DNA of 35,943 nucleotides from Gnetum montanum (GCA_015680685.1 MNCI01005244.1:127101-163043); one strand, 5' to 3'; shown: positions 10,129-20,829, numbered from the stretch's first letter. The notes: generated from the letters alone by a model not told the origin. Made by a program: numbers and translations.

Positions 10129-13100
10129 ATGTCTTCTTCTCATAAGAGCAACTCACCACCTAGGGACAATACAAATAATAGTCAGCAATCAAAAACACAT
10201 AACCTAATTAAGCTAATGCCTCAACAATATAAGTTGACATATACTCATCTCGATGAGTATATCCCCAGCTTTACTTTTATTCTCCATCAAGATGAACAGA
10301 TGTGCTGGAGAGATTTGCAAGGTAACATCATGTTACCTCCAGATCTATCAGTCCCAAACATGCTTCTCTGTGCTTTGGCACAGATTGGCATGATAAAATT
10401 ATATGCAGAATACGTTGTGGAACACTTTGATTCAAGGGATTACTATCCCATAGCTTTACAACGTATCAAGGACTCAAGGCAGGAGAGCCAAGATACACTG
10501 TTGAAGGGCAAAGGCTCGCACGTCCTTAGTAAAATAGGAGATGATGGACCCATTATAACGGGTCCTCTAACAAATGATGTTCCCCCTTATAATGATGGTG
10601 AGGAGTTTGGGTATCAGAACTTACGATCAACGATACATAACACTGGTTCTTATCCCCGTGAACACCAACTGGTCATAGAGGGAACAACAACTCATAATAA
10701 GGATGGGCACTTAGATCGTCACCACAATTGGGGTCGTAGCAGCCAAAGAGAAGGCAAGAAGCATCACCATGGCAATGGTTCTCCTTCCTCTTCTCCTTCA
10801 TCTCATCACTCACCCTCTCCTTCCACATCTAGGTGCAACCATCATGAGCATAATGGAGAGGATAAAGGTAAGAAAAATGAGAGATCTCAACAAGAGAGTC
10901 GAGAGAGAGGACAAGGGCATGAACGAAGGGAAAGTAGGGAACAACGAAGACATCATAGGCATCATGAAAGAGATGATCATGAAAAACCCCTACTTGCAAC
11001 CCGAAGTATGCTTGACATAACAAAGGCTGTAATAATTCCCACAAGGCATTTAAAACATAGTTGGATCAAACACATAGACATGAACAACATCCCATGATTT
11101 GAAGGGGGATACAACGCTAATCCACAGCATCATTTATAAGCATTCCACGATGCCTGTGCCTTGCAAAACATAGAGAACGAGTGGTAAAAACTTAAGTTAT
11201 TTCCCAGGACACTCACCAAGGAAGCAGAGAGTTGGTACTGGTCCTTAGAATCGGAAACCATTAGGAGGTGGAGTACAATGTTAGAACTCTTCAACGATAA
11301 GTATCAAACATACTCCAAAGTGTCTAATTTGCATAAGCATATACAAGGCTGGAAAAAAGGTAATCATGAACCCTTGGATGCTATCATGGCCTGCTACTAT
11401 ACATTGTTACATCGTTGCTTGAGCCATGGTTACGCACAGGGGGATCAACTTCGCCACATCGTGGATGGGCTAAGGCATGAAACTAGAAGAACCCTTGGGA
11501 CTTATGCCCAAGGGAGACTATCAGAACTTAGAGCCCATGACATTCATCGCTTGTTGGAACAAGTAGCAAAAGAAGAAGATGAACTATGAAAAAGAGAGAA
11601 TAAGAAAGAATACAATCGTGATCCCTCCCTTTGGAAGAAGGGAGTGAAATTTTGTGATGAAGAGGATGAGTCACCACTCAAAGAGTTGGTGAACAGAAAA
11701 ACCTTGTCGATTCAAAAACTAACAACAGAAGTATCGACTAAGATGGATCAATTATGGGATTCCTTAGACTCCAGACTTGAAAATGTCTTGAAAATTGTAG
11801 AAGATTCTAAGGCAGAACAAAGTAGTGACAAAGATAAGACAAAGTAGAGAAATTCATGCCCTGCACATAATAAGGGTAAGGGAAAAATTAATATCTCCGA
11901 TGAGGTTGTGGATTCAGATACAGACGAAGACGGTGGATGTGAGATCTGCCATTATGATCATCCCAAGGGATGTTTTCTAATCATCTCACATTTACAAGAG
12001 TCTGGAATGTATGCACTTAATCCAAGACTTAACCAACGGCAAACACCCTGAAGGTTACCTTATCCCCAAGGTAACCCAAGGCAGTTCCACCAACCACTAA
12101 CGTACTATCCAAGTGGAACTCCATCACAATCCATCGGACAACATCAATAGTGGCAATACCCATAGTCATGGGGGATGCCACCCCCAACACAACAGTACCC
12201 TTACTAGCAACCCGATCCATATGGTTATTATGTGAAATAGCCCATTTGTCCAAGTGACTCTATGGGTCACATAACTCCCCAACATCACTACCAAGTTTAA
12301 GAGTACTTTAGGAGGACTTCTTCTCCTTCAGGAGACATGCCACATATACACCATCCTCCAACTCCATCCGCACCTCTTCCACCTATAGTTCCCATAACAT
12401 CTCCTACTCCAACAATGCAAGGGAAACTCCCTACTCAACTGCAGCAACGTAACACTACGAGAGCTGTAAATATTCAACCTGCTACTAGTTTTGACAACTG
12501 TAAAAAGGAAAGACCTTACTTCAGAACCAAAAGCCCAAACAAACTCTCGCAACAATAAGCGGTTGAGTCTAGGTACACTCCTCCACCATCTAACACTTTG
12601 GAGCACCCTTCAGTCCAATAGAGCTATACGCATACGGTTATGTTAATGCATACCGTAACCAACTAGATCAATGTAAGCCACCTTCCCAAGAAACTAACTG
12701 ATCCTGGAAGCCCCTTAATCTATTTACAAATCACCAGGAATGAGCCACATAAGGCTCTTCTTGACTTAGGTTCTGAAGTTAATTTAATATCACGAGAGAT
12801 GTATCAAGCCTGAAACCTGCCCAAACTTAAGAAGAGCAACATCCAACTAGAGCTGCCAAACCAGTTCATCACCATTCCCTTAGGATTGGTGGAGGACATT
12901 GTTACCACTATGTGTGCTTGGTCCTACCCAGCTGACTTCTTGGTGATAGAAATTAACAGCAACAATGGGGACTTCCCAATTATAATGGGAAGGTCATGGC
13001 TAAGTACAGTAGATGCGTACCTAGGGATTCGTGATCTTTCCTTGGAAATTTCTAAGATAAACATTTATGAAAAGATTGAGAAGAGGAAAGTTCCATGCAT

Positions 13101-13209
13101 CACATACAGTGATTCATCAAGTGATGACATGGAGGAAATGCTTCCATGTAACAAGTGTGCCCTTGAAACTTTGAAAAAAAGATGCATGTATGTAGCAACC
13201 ACACAATAA
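10129..13209 (+). pseudogene. gag-protease polyprotein of element B (stop codons only)
   Basis: A single frame runs 1,027 codons from ATG at 10129 to TAA at 13207. It is broken by 15 in-frame stops (11095, 11137, 11185, 11587, 11845, 12049, 12148, 12163, 12205, 12238, 12298, 12556, 12619, 12664, 12811) but by no frameshift that I can find. The N-terminal 320 residues end in a His/Arg/Glu/Ser-rich low-complexity tract (about residues 195-285). The gag core follows at 11090-11590: FEGGYNANPQHH, AESWYWSLESETIRRW, MLELFNDKYQTYSKV, LRHIVDGLRHETRRTL. A Pro/Gln/Tyr-rich linker then leads to an aspartic protease: KALLDLGSEVNLISREMYQ (active Asp kept), LGLVEDIVTTMCAWSYPADF, DFPIIMGRSWLSTVDAYLG. Gag forms the particle and the protease cuts the polyprotein. 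No RT follows. Confidence 0.88.
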
Positions 13210-13430
13210 GTAGTGGGCACCCCGTGGTTGACAGCTACTCAAAGGAGCAACCAACAAATATGCATGGAATGAACTAAGGAGACAAACCATGCCAACAACA
13301 AGGGCATAGATACGGTGGAATCTGAGTGTCACCAACTTCCACCTCTTAATCTAAGATCATCAATTGGGAGGACTTGGGCACTTCTACGAAATTAAAATAG
13401 ATGTTCATTATTTCATATCCCTCCCTTGCA

Positions 13431-13446
13431 ATTCAGTCATGGGGGA
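13431..13446 (+). other. Internal polypurine-like tract of element B
   Basis: attcagtcatgggggaga begins here and matches the true PPT region at 15281-15296 (atttagtcatgggggt) in 14 of 16 bases. It lies about 1.85 kb upstream of the 3' LTR, just after the protease frame. It could be a central PPT, or the scar of a shorter ancestral 3' UTR. Confidence 0.45.
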
Positions 13447-13483
13447 GATGGCGACCTATGCTAATCATATGGGGGCCCTTAGT

Positions 13484-13620
13484 TCTTTTTAAGTTTTTGT
13501 TTTACACATTTTTGTTTTACGCATTTTTGTTTTACAACATTTTTGTTTTACAAGTTTTTGTCTTACACATTTTTTTCTTACACGTTTTTGTTTTACAATT
13601 TCTTTAACTTTTCTTGTTTT
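13484..13620 (+). repeat. Short T-rich tandem array
   Basis: About seven units of 16-18 bp follow the pattern tttttgttttacacat/acaagt. It lies in the non-coding tail of element B and has no coding value. The Phe/Leu-rich frames that cross it are by-products. Confidence 0.75.
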
Positions 13621-13626
13621 TATTTT

Positions 13627-13763
13627 TTACAACATCGTTATACTTTTCCATTTTATGTGTGTGTTTGTGTGTGTGTGTGTGATCCACCCTGTAAGTTTGT
13701 CNTTACAACATCGTTATACTTTTCCATTTTATGTGTGTGTGTGATCCACCCTGTAAGTTTGTC
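13627..13763 (+). repeat. Near-identical duplication around a single N (probable assembly join)
   Basis: The block ttacaacatcg...gtttgtc occurs at 13627-13701 and again at 13703-13763, with one N at 13702 between them. Apart from the length of the (GT)n run the copies are identical. Exact duplication at a lone N is the mark of two overlapping contig ends placed side by side. Confidence 0.75.
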
Positions 13764-15280
13764 ACCCAATAAGTGTTCTTTGTGATGGTATGAACTATTT
13801 TCATATTGATTGCTAATGTTTGGTTTTTACCTTTAAGTCACGATGTTGATACTAAGGTATGTTTCTTTTGATATGGTAGGCAATGAGTTCACTTCATCCA
13901 TCTATCCACCATTTTCTATGATCTCTCTTGGCTTGGAAATGTATAGTCTCATTCATAATAAGAACTTTAACGAATCGGTGACTAGGCATTTCTCAAACTA
14001 AGGAAGGACTCAAGGATTGCAAAGGGTGTGACTTCAAAGAAACTTGATGCATTTGTGTTGGCCATTCTCTTGGGTGCTTGGATGTTTTCTTCTTGAGTTT
14101 TCTTGTCATTCCAATGTTATCCAATTATTAGAAGCTAAGACAATAAAAATAAGAAGTCTTTGCATGGTGTGGTTCCCATGCATAAAAACACAAAACACAA
14201 AAACAAAAAAAAAAGTGAGATTTCAAAGCACACCCCTTAGACAAAATAAACTTGGGCTACAAGCACTGGTTATGGAACCAAANNNNNNNNNNNNNNNNNN
14301 NNNNNNNNNNNNNNNNNNNNNNNNNNNNNNNNNNNNNNNNNNNNNNNNNNNNNNNNNNNNNNNNNNNNNNNNNNNNNNNNNNNNNNNNNNNNNNNNNNNN
14401 NNNNNNNNNNNNNNNNNNNNNNNNNNNNNNNNNNNNNNNNNNNNNNNNNNNNNNNNNNNNNNNNNNNNNNNNNNNNNNNNNNNNNNNNNNNNNNNNNNNN
14501 NNNNNNNNNNNNNNNNNNNNNNNNNNNNNNNNNNNNNNNNNNNNNNNNNNNNNNNNNNNNNNNNNNNNNNNNNNNNNNNNNNNNNNNNNNNNNNNNNNNN
14601 NNNNNNNNNNNNNNNNNNNNNNNNNNNNNNNNNNNNNNNNNNNNNNNNNNNNNNNNNNNNNNNNNNNNNNNNNNNNNNNNNNNNNNNNNNNNNNNNNNNN
14701 NNNNNNNNNNNNNNNNNNNNNNNNNNNNNGGGGCCCAATTTTTTCGATTTTCTCCTAGCCCCGATTTTTTTCAATTTTTTCCTAACCCCTACACCTTCGA
14801 TAGTCATCATTAATACATCCCCAGATCCGCAATTAGCCATACCACGACCTAGCCAATGGACCTACACCGAAGCAAGGTATTACTTACATGATGATTCATT
14901 TACCCTTGCTAATATACGATTGTGTTGTGTGTGCAGATGGCAATCATGCAACAACGGACAGGATTTGGAAGGAACACTTGGAATGGAGTAGTGCTGAAGC
15001 AGCTATGCAAGGAACAAGATCGATGGTGCGCTTACCGATGGACAATGAAAGATGCAATCTTGGTGTTGGCAGAAACAACACTTCTTTCTCTCTCTCTTTC
15101 TCAAGCTTCCAACTAAGGCCTGATGTCAATGTAATAAGGTGTTCACCCTTGTTGTCATGAACACCATTTTTGTCAAGTCTTGTAATGATGATCTGTTCAC
15201 ATGTCATCCCATTAGTTCCATTCACCTCAATAATCCCATACCTTCCCAATATTTTGTAAGGAACTTGAGGACGAGTTTTC
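13764..15280 (+). other. Non-coding tail of element B with a 447-base gap
   Basis: No recognisable gene is present. Bases 14283-14729 are N. Right after the gap, two T-rich units of about 25-27 bp occur (cccaattttttcgatttt / ccccgatttttttcaatt), so the gap is probably a tandem array that did not assemble. At 14940-15110 a short + strand frame (MAIMQQRTGFGRNTWNG) and an antisense 112-codon frame are open, but neither matches anything I know. Near the end, gaacttgaggacgagtttt resembles the bases that precede the PPT in other plant gypsy elements. Confidence 0.55.
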
Positions 15281-15297
15281 ATTTAGTCATGGGGGTA
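15281..15297 (+). promoter_or_regulatory. Polypurine tract of element B
   Basis: catgggggta lies directly before the LTR start TGATGAGACGCG. It is the expected primer for plus-strand DNA synthesis. Confidence 0.75.
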
Positions 15298-15326
15298 TGA
15301 TGAGACGCGAAATCGCATGGGCCATG

Positions 15327-15415
15327 ATATCACGTACGCAATATCACGATCGCCGTGATATCGCATCCCATGCAATATCACGTCGTCCCTTGCGATATCA
15401 CATACGTGATATCGC
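15327..15415 (+). promoter_or_regulatory. Cluster of six ATATCAC sites with two inverted repeats in U3 of B
   Basis: ATATCAC or its complement occurs at 15327, 15341, 15355, 15375, 15395 and 15406. Two inverted repeats are present: 8-bp arms ATATCACG/CGTGATAT at 15341-15361, and perfect 10-bp arms GCGATATCAC/GTGATATCGC at 15392-15415 with a 4-base loop. The last repeat ends 15 bp before the TATA box, where a transcription-factor site would be expected. Confidence 0.6.
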
Positions 15416-15430
15416 GGTGCACCATCATAT

Positions 15431-15439
15431 CTATAAATA
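15431..15439 (+). promoter_or_regulatory. TATA box of element B LTR
   Basis: CTATAAATA, followed by a leader starting gagacatctctccc. Transcription would be expected to start near 15465. The equivalent box is missing from the truncated 5' LTR. Confidence 0.65.
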
Positions 15440-16230
15440 AGAGACATCTCTCCCTTGTTTCCTCATCCTAGCCTAGAAGTAGGGAAACTCTCGCAGATTG
15501 ATCACTCCAGAGATAGAATATTTTCCATGTGCCCGCAGTAGGAGTCCTAAAGTGAACGGATCTTTATTCGAGCAACATTGTACCTAAACACAAGTTGTGT
15601 ATGGTAGTAAGATGAACTTCCTAGATAAACCTTGTAGTGCATGGAATAGGATTTTATTTAATGTTATTTATTACTTTCTCTCTCACCCTTATCTCCTAGT
15701 AATGCTGAATGAGTACGACTTGATTATGAGCATTTAAGGATGTGTATGGATAATCAAGGAACGGATGCTCATCGCACTTAGGCTAGATTAGATTCTCTCA
15801 ACCCTTTCCTCCTAGTTAAGTGCCTCAATAAAACCACTTCAAGCACGTGCATTACGCATGGTGATCCTAGCAACAATTAGCATTTGGTAGCCACGGTTGC
15901 ATCGGTTCAGGGTGTGTACGGTAAGTGGGAATGGATGCTGACGCTAGGTTAATCTAGACTTAGTTCATTAGTTAGAGTTAGTAATTAGTTTCTCAACCCT
16001 TCACCTTGATAGCATAGGAGACATAAAACATAAAAGACCATAAAAATCATATACCTTAGACTTACTTAACCATACACCATGACAACTACAAGTAAGTTTG
16101 GGAAGACAACGAATAATTAACCCTAAGTGTTCCATGGGGAGTGTAGGCACTTAGTCTGCGGAGTTTGATCGGATTGCGCGTGCTATGCTCATTTCATATG
16201 GTTGAATGTAGGGTACCTCGCCACTCATCA

Positions 16231-16984
16231 ACATCTATTCTTAAATTTTTATATTTTTATATTTTTTTCAATGCTTTTACTATAGTTATTTTTCTACACA
16301 CCAGTTTGTTTCTAAAATTTTTGACATGATTCTTTGTTGTTGTATGAATTTTTTTCCAGGCCTAAAATTACAATGTTGATGTTGAATATTTGTTAAATTT
16401 CATGTATGTGCAATACCTAGACTTAGAAAAAATTCTAGTAAAATTTTATCATTTTTTATGCATGTGAACTACCCTCTACAACTGCAATTTTAGTTATTCA
16501 TATTTTAAGTCTCTAATAGTTATTTACATATTATGTGTTGATTTCCAATAGCATTTTGAATTTTTTGAATTTTTTCATCTAGCTTTTCTAGAGCTTTACT
16601 ATAGCTATTTCACCATAAACTAGGATTTCTGGTCAAAATCTCATCAAATTCAAGTTGGAATTTTGGAACTATTGTGGTGGGTTAAATTTTGGTATAGGCT
16701 AGTTCCCAGATTATTTTTACATTTTTTTGTATAAAATTTGTGTAATTTTCATGTGTATTTCCACTATGAAACTACCATCAGTGTTAATGGGCTATTTGGT
16801 TTATCCTTAATTGTTCATTAAATTTTGCTTTGGTTTTAATGGTTGAAAAACTGTGAATTTTTTTGTTTGATCTCATGTGAAAACTTTGATACTATGCCTA
16901 TAATTTTTCGTTTAATGTTTGTTAAAATTTTTTTATGATCATATAAGGTTGTAACTGTTATCATTGGGTTGTGCAAGTCCTTCT
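16231..16984 (+). other. AT-rich stretch, probably intronic
   Basis: T-rich DNA with no gene, between the end of B and the first recognisable exon. Composition fits a plant intron. If B inserted into an intron, this is its downstream half. Confidence 0.35.
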
Positions 16985-19900
16985 TGAAGCCTATCATAAT
17001 GGTGATTAAACTGGTTGGGCTATTATGTTACATACACAAACCAAGGTCCAACACCCCACCTATTGACATGGTGTTGGATTATGGCTTCCTTTGGTTTAGG
17101 CCAGGAGCCAAAGAGTTCATAGCCTTTTTGTTATAGAACTTCAATGTGATGGTATGATCACACTTGGCATCAGACACAGTGGTTGTAATTGTGAAGACAT
17201 TGCTGCCTCATTCTGCTAGCCTGATCATCAAGTTCATAGTTGATGACCCTAACACTCGTATTGAGAATGACTAATTTAATGGCATGTACACCAAAGACAC
17301 AAGTAAGTTGTCCAAAATTTGGGACAACCCTGAGTTTCTCCAGTACAAGCCAATAATACATTGCTAGTTTATCATTGCATCTACACCTTGTTCTAAAACC
17401 CTCCCAGCATTGTCTATCATTTGGAAGGTTAAGTTTAACTTTAAGTTTTCTGGTTTACCTATTGGTTTCATTAGTCTATTTGGGTTTAACAATTTTTGTT
17501 TGGGCTGGCATGCTTACAAGCATAAGGTAGATGACCCAAGGTTGATCAAGAGTGACCAACTCTTACCCTTGGCATAAACAACACTTAAGGTCTTTACCAA
17601 AAGCCAAGTAATGGGGCTCACAATGAAGGAGTAGACCAAGGATGACTTTAGTAGGTATACCTCATGGTATTCCTAAGTCTACTATAGGTGCCTAGCTAAC
17701 AAGATGTCTCATAGTTGATGGGGTATCCTTGATTTGGGTGCATAGACATGTATACCCCTTAGGATCCCCACGTTAACTTCACCAAGTAAGCAAAGTAAGA
17801 ACTTTCTATATTTTGTTTTTTTATATAATGCCAATTTTTTCTAGTTATATAGAGTTATGTTATCTAGACTTTAATTGTTTAACTAGTTTTATTAATGTGG
17901 TTATAAGTTTTGTTTTAATTTGTTATGTTTATTATATTTTTCTCATATGATGTGCCCATGCCAAAGCTAATGGGTTGTTTTCATTATGTTGTAGGGGCTA
18001 CGCCATCATCCAACATTGTTGTGATCACTTCAAAACATGCTGAGAAGACACTTATCCTCATGTTTGATGAGGTGGATTTAGCATAACATTGGTTGACTAG
18101 CTAAGCACCTAGAGAAATCCAAGCAAGGATTGCCATTGCAAGTTTTCTTGATTTATTCATGACTCCTAGGCCAACCATACCTACCTTAGAGATGATGAAT
18201 GTCATCAACTCCTTTAATAGAGGAGTGAAAAAATCCATCACTCATGATCATGGTATGCCCATCACCTTGGCCATCAATGAATCTATCTTTAGTGGCCTTT
18301 TTGAAATCCCTTGTAAGGGCATGAAGGTTGCCACCAAACTAGGGAAAGAGGTGGGCCACAAGAATGAAGTGAAATAATGGCTAAACTCTCATCATGGCCA
18401 CTCTAGATTTACTCTAGACCATTTCTACGTTGTAGACGTGAATGAGATGTATCCATTTTTTTGATCCTAGGCACTCCCAAAGTTGTTATCATAGAAGAAG
18501 ATCCTAGGCATTGAACAAGCATGGATCATGAAAGAGGTCCTCACCAAGGATGTCTAATTCAACTCAAATGCTCACTTTATTTCTAAGCTACAATGGAAGA
18601 TCCTAAAACTTCAAGACAACCTTGAGATAATATCACATATGCACTTTGAATTTTTTGTAACATATCTAAGTAGGTTCACAAAGTTCCAGGTGGTGAAGAA
18701 GCATGGATGATGGATAAGTTATGATTTATCCCAACTCTCTAGGCCTTGGGTGAAACACATTTTTCCAACCATGCAATCTTAGAATCCACTAGAGGATGTT
18801 GGGGAATCACTATCTATTACAACTAAGCACTTTAGTGGTATGCATTGTCCTTTCCCTAATGTTACATGTTGCCCATGGGAATGCTAAGAAGACCAAGGAG
18901 TTACATGTTGAGGTTGGTGAGGCAATTAGAGCAAAGTTGATGAGACCTATGGTCAAGGAGATAACACTAGTTGTTGATAAGCCTTTGAAGAGGACATTCA
19001 TTATTAGACTTGGCCAAGTGCATCATGTAGTTGCAAGTACATTCTACTTGTCTTATTTTTGTTTAAGCTATTTTGCATTTATGTTTTACATTATATGGTC
19101 ATGTTGTTATTTGTTCTAGAAAAAATATGCTAAGTTGTTCCACATTTTATCTTTGTTATTATTTATAGGTAAACAAAGAACTAGCAATCCAGGAAGCAGC
19201 AGCAAATGTGGAACAAAATTGCCTAGAGGAGGAAGCTCTACAATGACATGAGCACAAGGGGCTATACAATGCCACATTGGATGCTCTTGATGCCATATTT
19301 AAAGGTTCACAATTAGGTGAACCTCCCATTATTATCCCAGATGATCTTCCACGTACTTATGAATTTTATTTTATATGTTGCATTTTGTAGTTTCATGTTT
19401 GAGCTTGATTTTAATTATTAGACTATGCTTGTTGTAGTTCCTCAACCTCAACCAAGTGCTTCAACCTTTACATTTTGCATGAAACCATGCATGGAGGTTC
19501 TTAAAAAAATAGAATTCATAGAGAGCTATTTGTGAAGGAAATCAATGCAGGGAATTCCTTCAAGCTATTTGAAGGCTCTCTAATGGTTGCTTTGTTCCCC
19601 ATCCCTCAAGTCACTACCACTTCTAGAGAGGTGACCATCGCTACCTTTTTGTGGGAGTTGCCTGCATGGACTAACATCAAGGAGAGAAACATCTTGATTG
19701 GTGTTAAGCTTGAGAAAGTGAATTGGGCCAACATGACCAAAGACCAAATTCTCCATCATCTAGAAGTTCATCTTTCAAACTTCCTTGTAGAAGATACTAC
19801 CCCCAAATCTTCCTAGGTTTGTTTATTTTTTAATTTCTATTTTGATTTTATTATATTTTAGTTTAGTTAAACTTGTAGTTTAGTTATGTTAATTACTAAT

Positions 19901-20000
19901 TAGACTTTTGTTATGTTTGGTATAGGTACCAAGTGATAGCAAGGGCCCTAGTGGTAACAACATTAAAGATGTGCCTCCTCCCCCTCCAGTTGGACATTAG
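16985..20000 (+). pseudogene. Decayed multi-exon gene with an FCP1-like (HAD) phosphatase domain
   Basis: The first exon (about 16985-17785) resembles the FCP1 homology domain of plant HAD-type phosphatases. VGLLCYIHKP stands in place of the nucleophile motif DxNGLLxY, with the Asp lost. Next come WFRPGAKEFIAFLL, NFNVMV with SHLASDTVVVIVKTLLP, FNGMYTKDTSKLSKIWDNPE, and after a frame change NNTLLVYHCIY and NPPSIVYHLEG, the counterpart of TLLIDDSPYK..NPP. Intron-like gaps with GT...AG ends lie at 17786-17994, 19018-19168, 19353-19437 and 19817-19925. The last exon ends PPPPPVGH and stop at 19998-20000. The middle exons (RPTIPTLEMMNVINSFNRGV; FLWELPAWTNIKERNILIGV) match no family I know. Stops and shifts make it a pseudogene. 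It lies antisense inside element 1. The FCP1 call is moderate; joining all exons into one gene is inference. Confidence 0.5.
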
Positions 20001-20427
20001 TCCTACCAGCATAATCATGTCTTTGGTTATTTTTAGCATTGTTGATATTATGATGTTGTGGCCATTTTAGCCATTGGTTGTTATGAGAATATTATTATTT
20101 TTTGTGTTATTGCTACATAGTGTAGCCAAGACTATGAGACTCCTATTTATTGTATATGTTATTTAAACTTATGTCACACTATGTGACTATGGTTGTGGGT
20201 TATGAACATTTTGGTTATTATTATTATTATTATGAACTATACTTTTTCCAATATGTTCTAGCATTTTTAGTTTTATGCATCTTATGTGTTTTACACTTTG
20301 TTCATGTTATGAGGCTACATTGGTTAAAAAATACAGTCATAATGTAATAATCTATAAAGTAAAATGTAAATTAACTCAAAAAATAAAATATAAACTAAGG
20401 TATAATGAAAATAAATAGGTTGTAAAC
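20001..20427. other. AT-rich spacer
   Basis: It follows the decayed gene and may be its 3' UTR. It contains a short TTA run near 20217-20232 and no gene or motif I can support. Confidence 0.4.
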
Positions 20428-20561
20428 ATATTGCCAATTTTAGGCCTTGGTAGGCCATGCATTGCTAATTTTAGGCCATCGCAAGCCATGCACGTTGCTA
20501 GTTTTAGGCCATGGCAAGTCATGCGTGTTGCTAGTTTTAGGCCATCATAGGCCATGCATTG
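20428..20561 (+). repeat. 33-bp tandem repeat, four units
   Basis: Four units of 31-34 bp follow the pattern ttgctagttttaggccat, then cgcaagccatgcacg or a variant. A fifth, isolated relative lies 13 kb away at 7132-7160. It sits near the right end of the insert that splits element 1, just before the protease side resumes. Confidence 0.8.
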
Positions 20562-20829
20562 AAAGAAATTTTTACAAGTTTTATGTTTTAAAAATTTTTA
20601 TGGATTTTTCAAGTTTTAAATTTTCTATGACATTTTCATGTTTTAGAAAAGGTAAGGAAAAAAAAGGAAAATTGTAAATAAGAATAAATCATAGGCCATG
20701 TGCAAAATAAAGTTAAAACAAGATAAAATAAAGCAATGCAAAAACAATACATGTAAACAAACATTAAACTAGGCTAAGAAAACAAAAGACAAAGCTACAC
20801 AATTATGGGCATAGGGACAAGCAAATAGG
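20562..20829. other. A/T-rich stretch without a gene
   Basis: Long runs of A and T. I see no coding sequence. It is the zone where the protease side of element 1 fades into the insert. Confidence 0.5.

Larger units (their letters stand above)
9591..16230 (+). mobile_element. Element B: gag-protease-only Ty3/gypsy element (non-autonomous)
   Basis: The parts in order are a partial 5' LTR (9591-9989), PBS (9991-10009), a gag-protease frame (10129-13209), a long non-coding tail with an assembly gap, PPT (15291-15297) and a full 3' LTR (15298-16230). The PBS, gag and protease types point to the plant OTA clade. No RT, RNase H or integrase motif is visible in the roughly 1.6 kb of sequenced tail, and the 447-base gap is too short to hold them. 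This is the layout of terminal-repeat elements that keep only gag (TR-GAG type). It lies within the insert that splits element 1, so it is younger than that insert. Confidence 0.8.
15298..16230 (+). repeat. 3' LTR of element B (full length, 933 bp)
   Basis: It starts TGATGAGACG after the PPT and ends CACTCATCA at 16230, the same end as the 5' copy. Parts in order: a cluster of ATATCAC motifs (15327-15412), a TATA box (15431-15439), a leader, and the region shared with 9591-9989. Its U3 has kept more CpG than the surrounding DNA. Confidence 0.88.

Noticed and set aside
10769-11044. Frames of 71-83 codons overlapping gag of B
   Set aside because: Shadows of the His/Arg-rich part of gag in other frames.
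10129-13209. Stop codons of B repaired by RNA editing (U to C) or read by a changed genetic code
   Set aside because: U-to-C editing is known from organelles of some land plants, not for nuclear retroelements. Many Gln codons remain intact, and ordinary deamination explains the stops.
14044-14991. 315- and 205-codon frames crossing the N gap
   Set aside because: Open only because N codons cannot be stops.
14944-15282. 112-codon minus-strand frame at the end of element B
   Set aside because: No family recognised. It runs antisense into the PPT region, and the opposite strand has the conserved pre-PPT bases. Kept only as a mention in the tail feature.
17170-17361. 63-codon minus-strand frame opposite the FCP1-like block
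   Set aside because: Antisense shadow. The family similarity is on the + strand.
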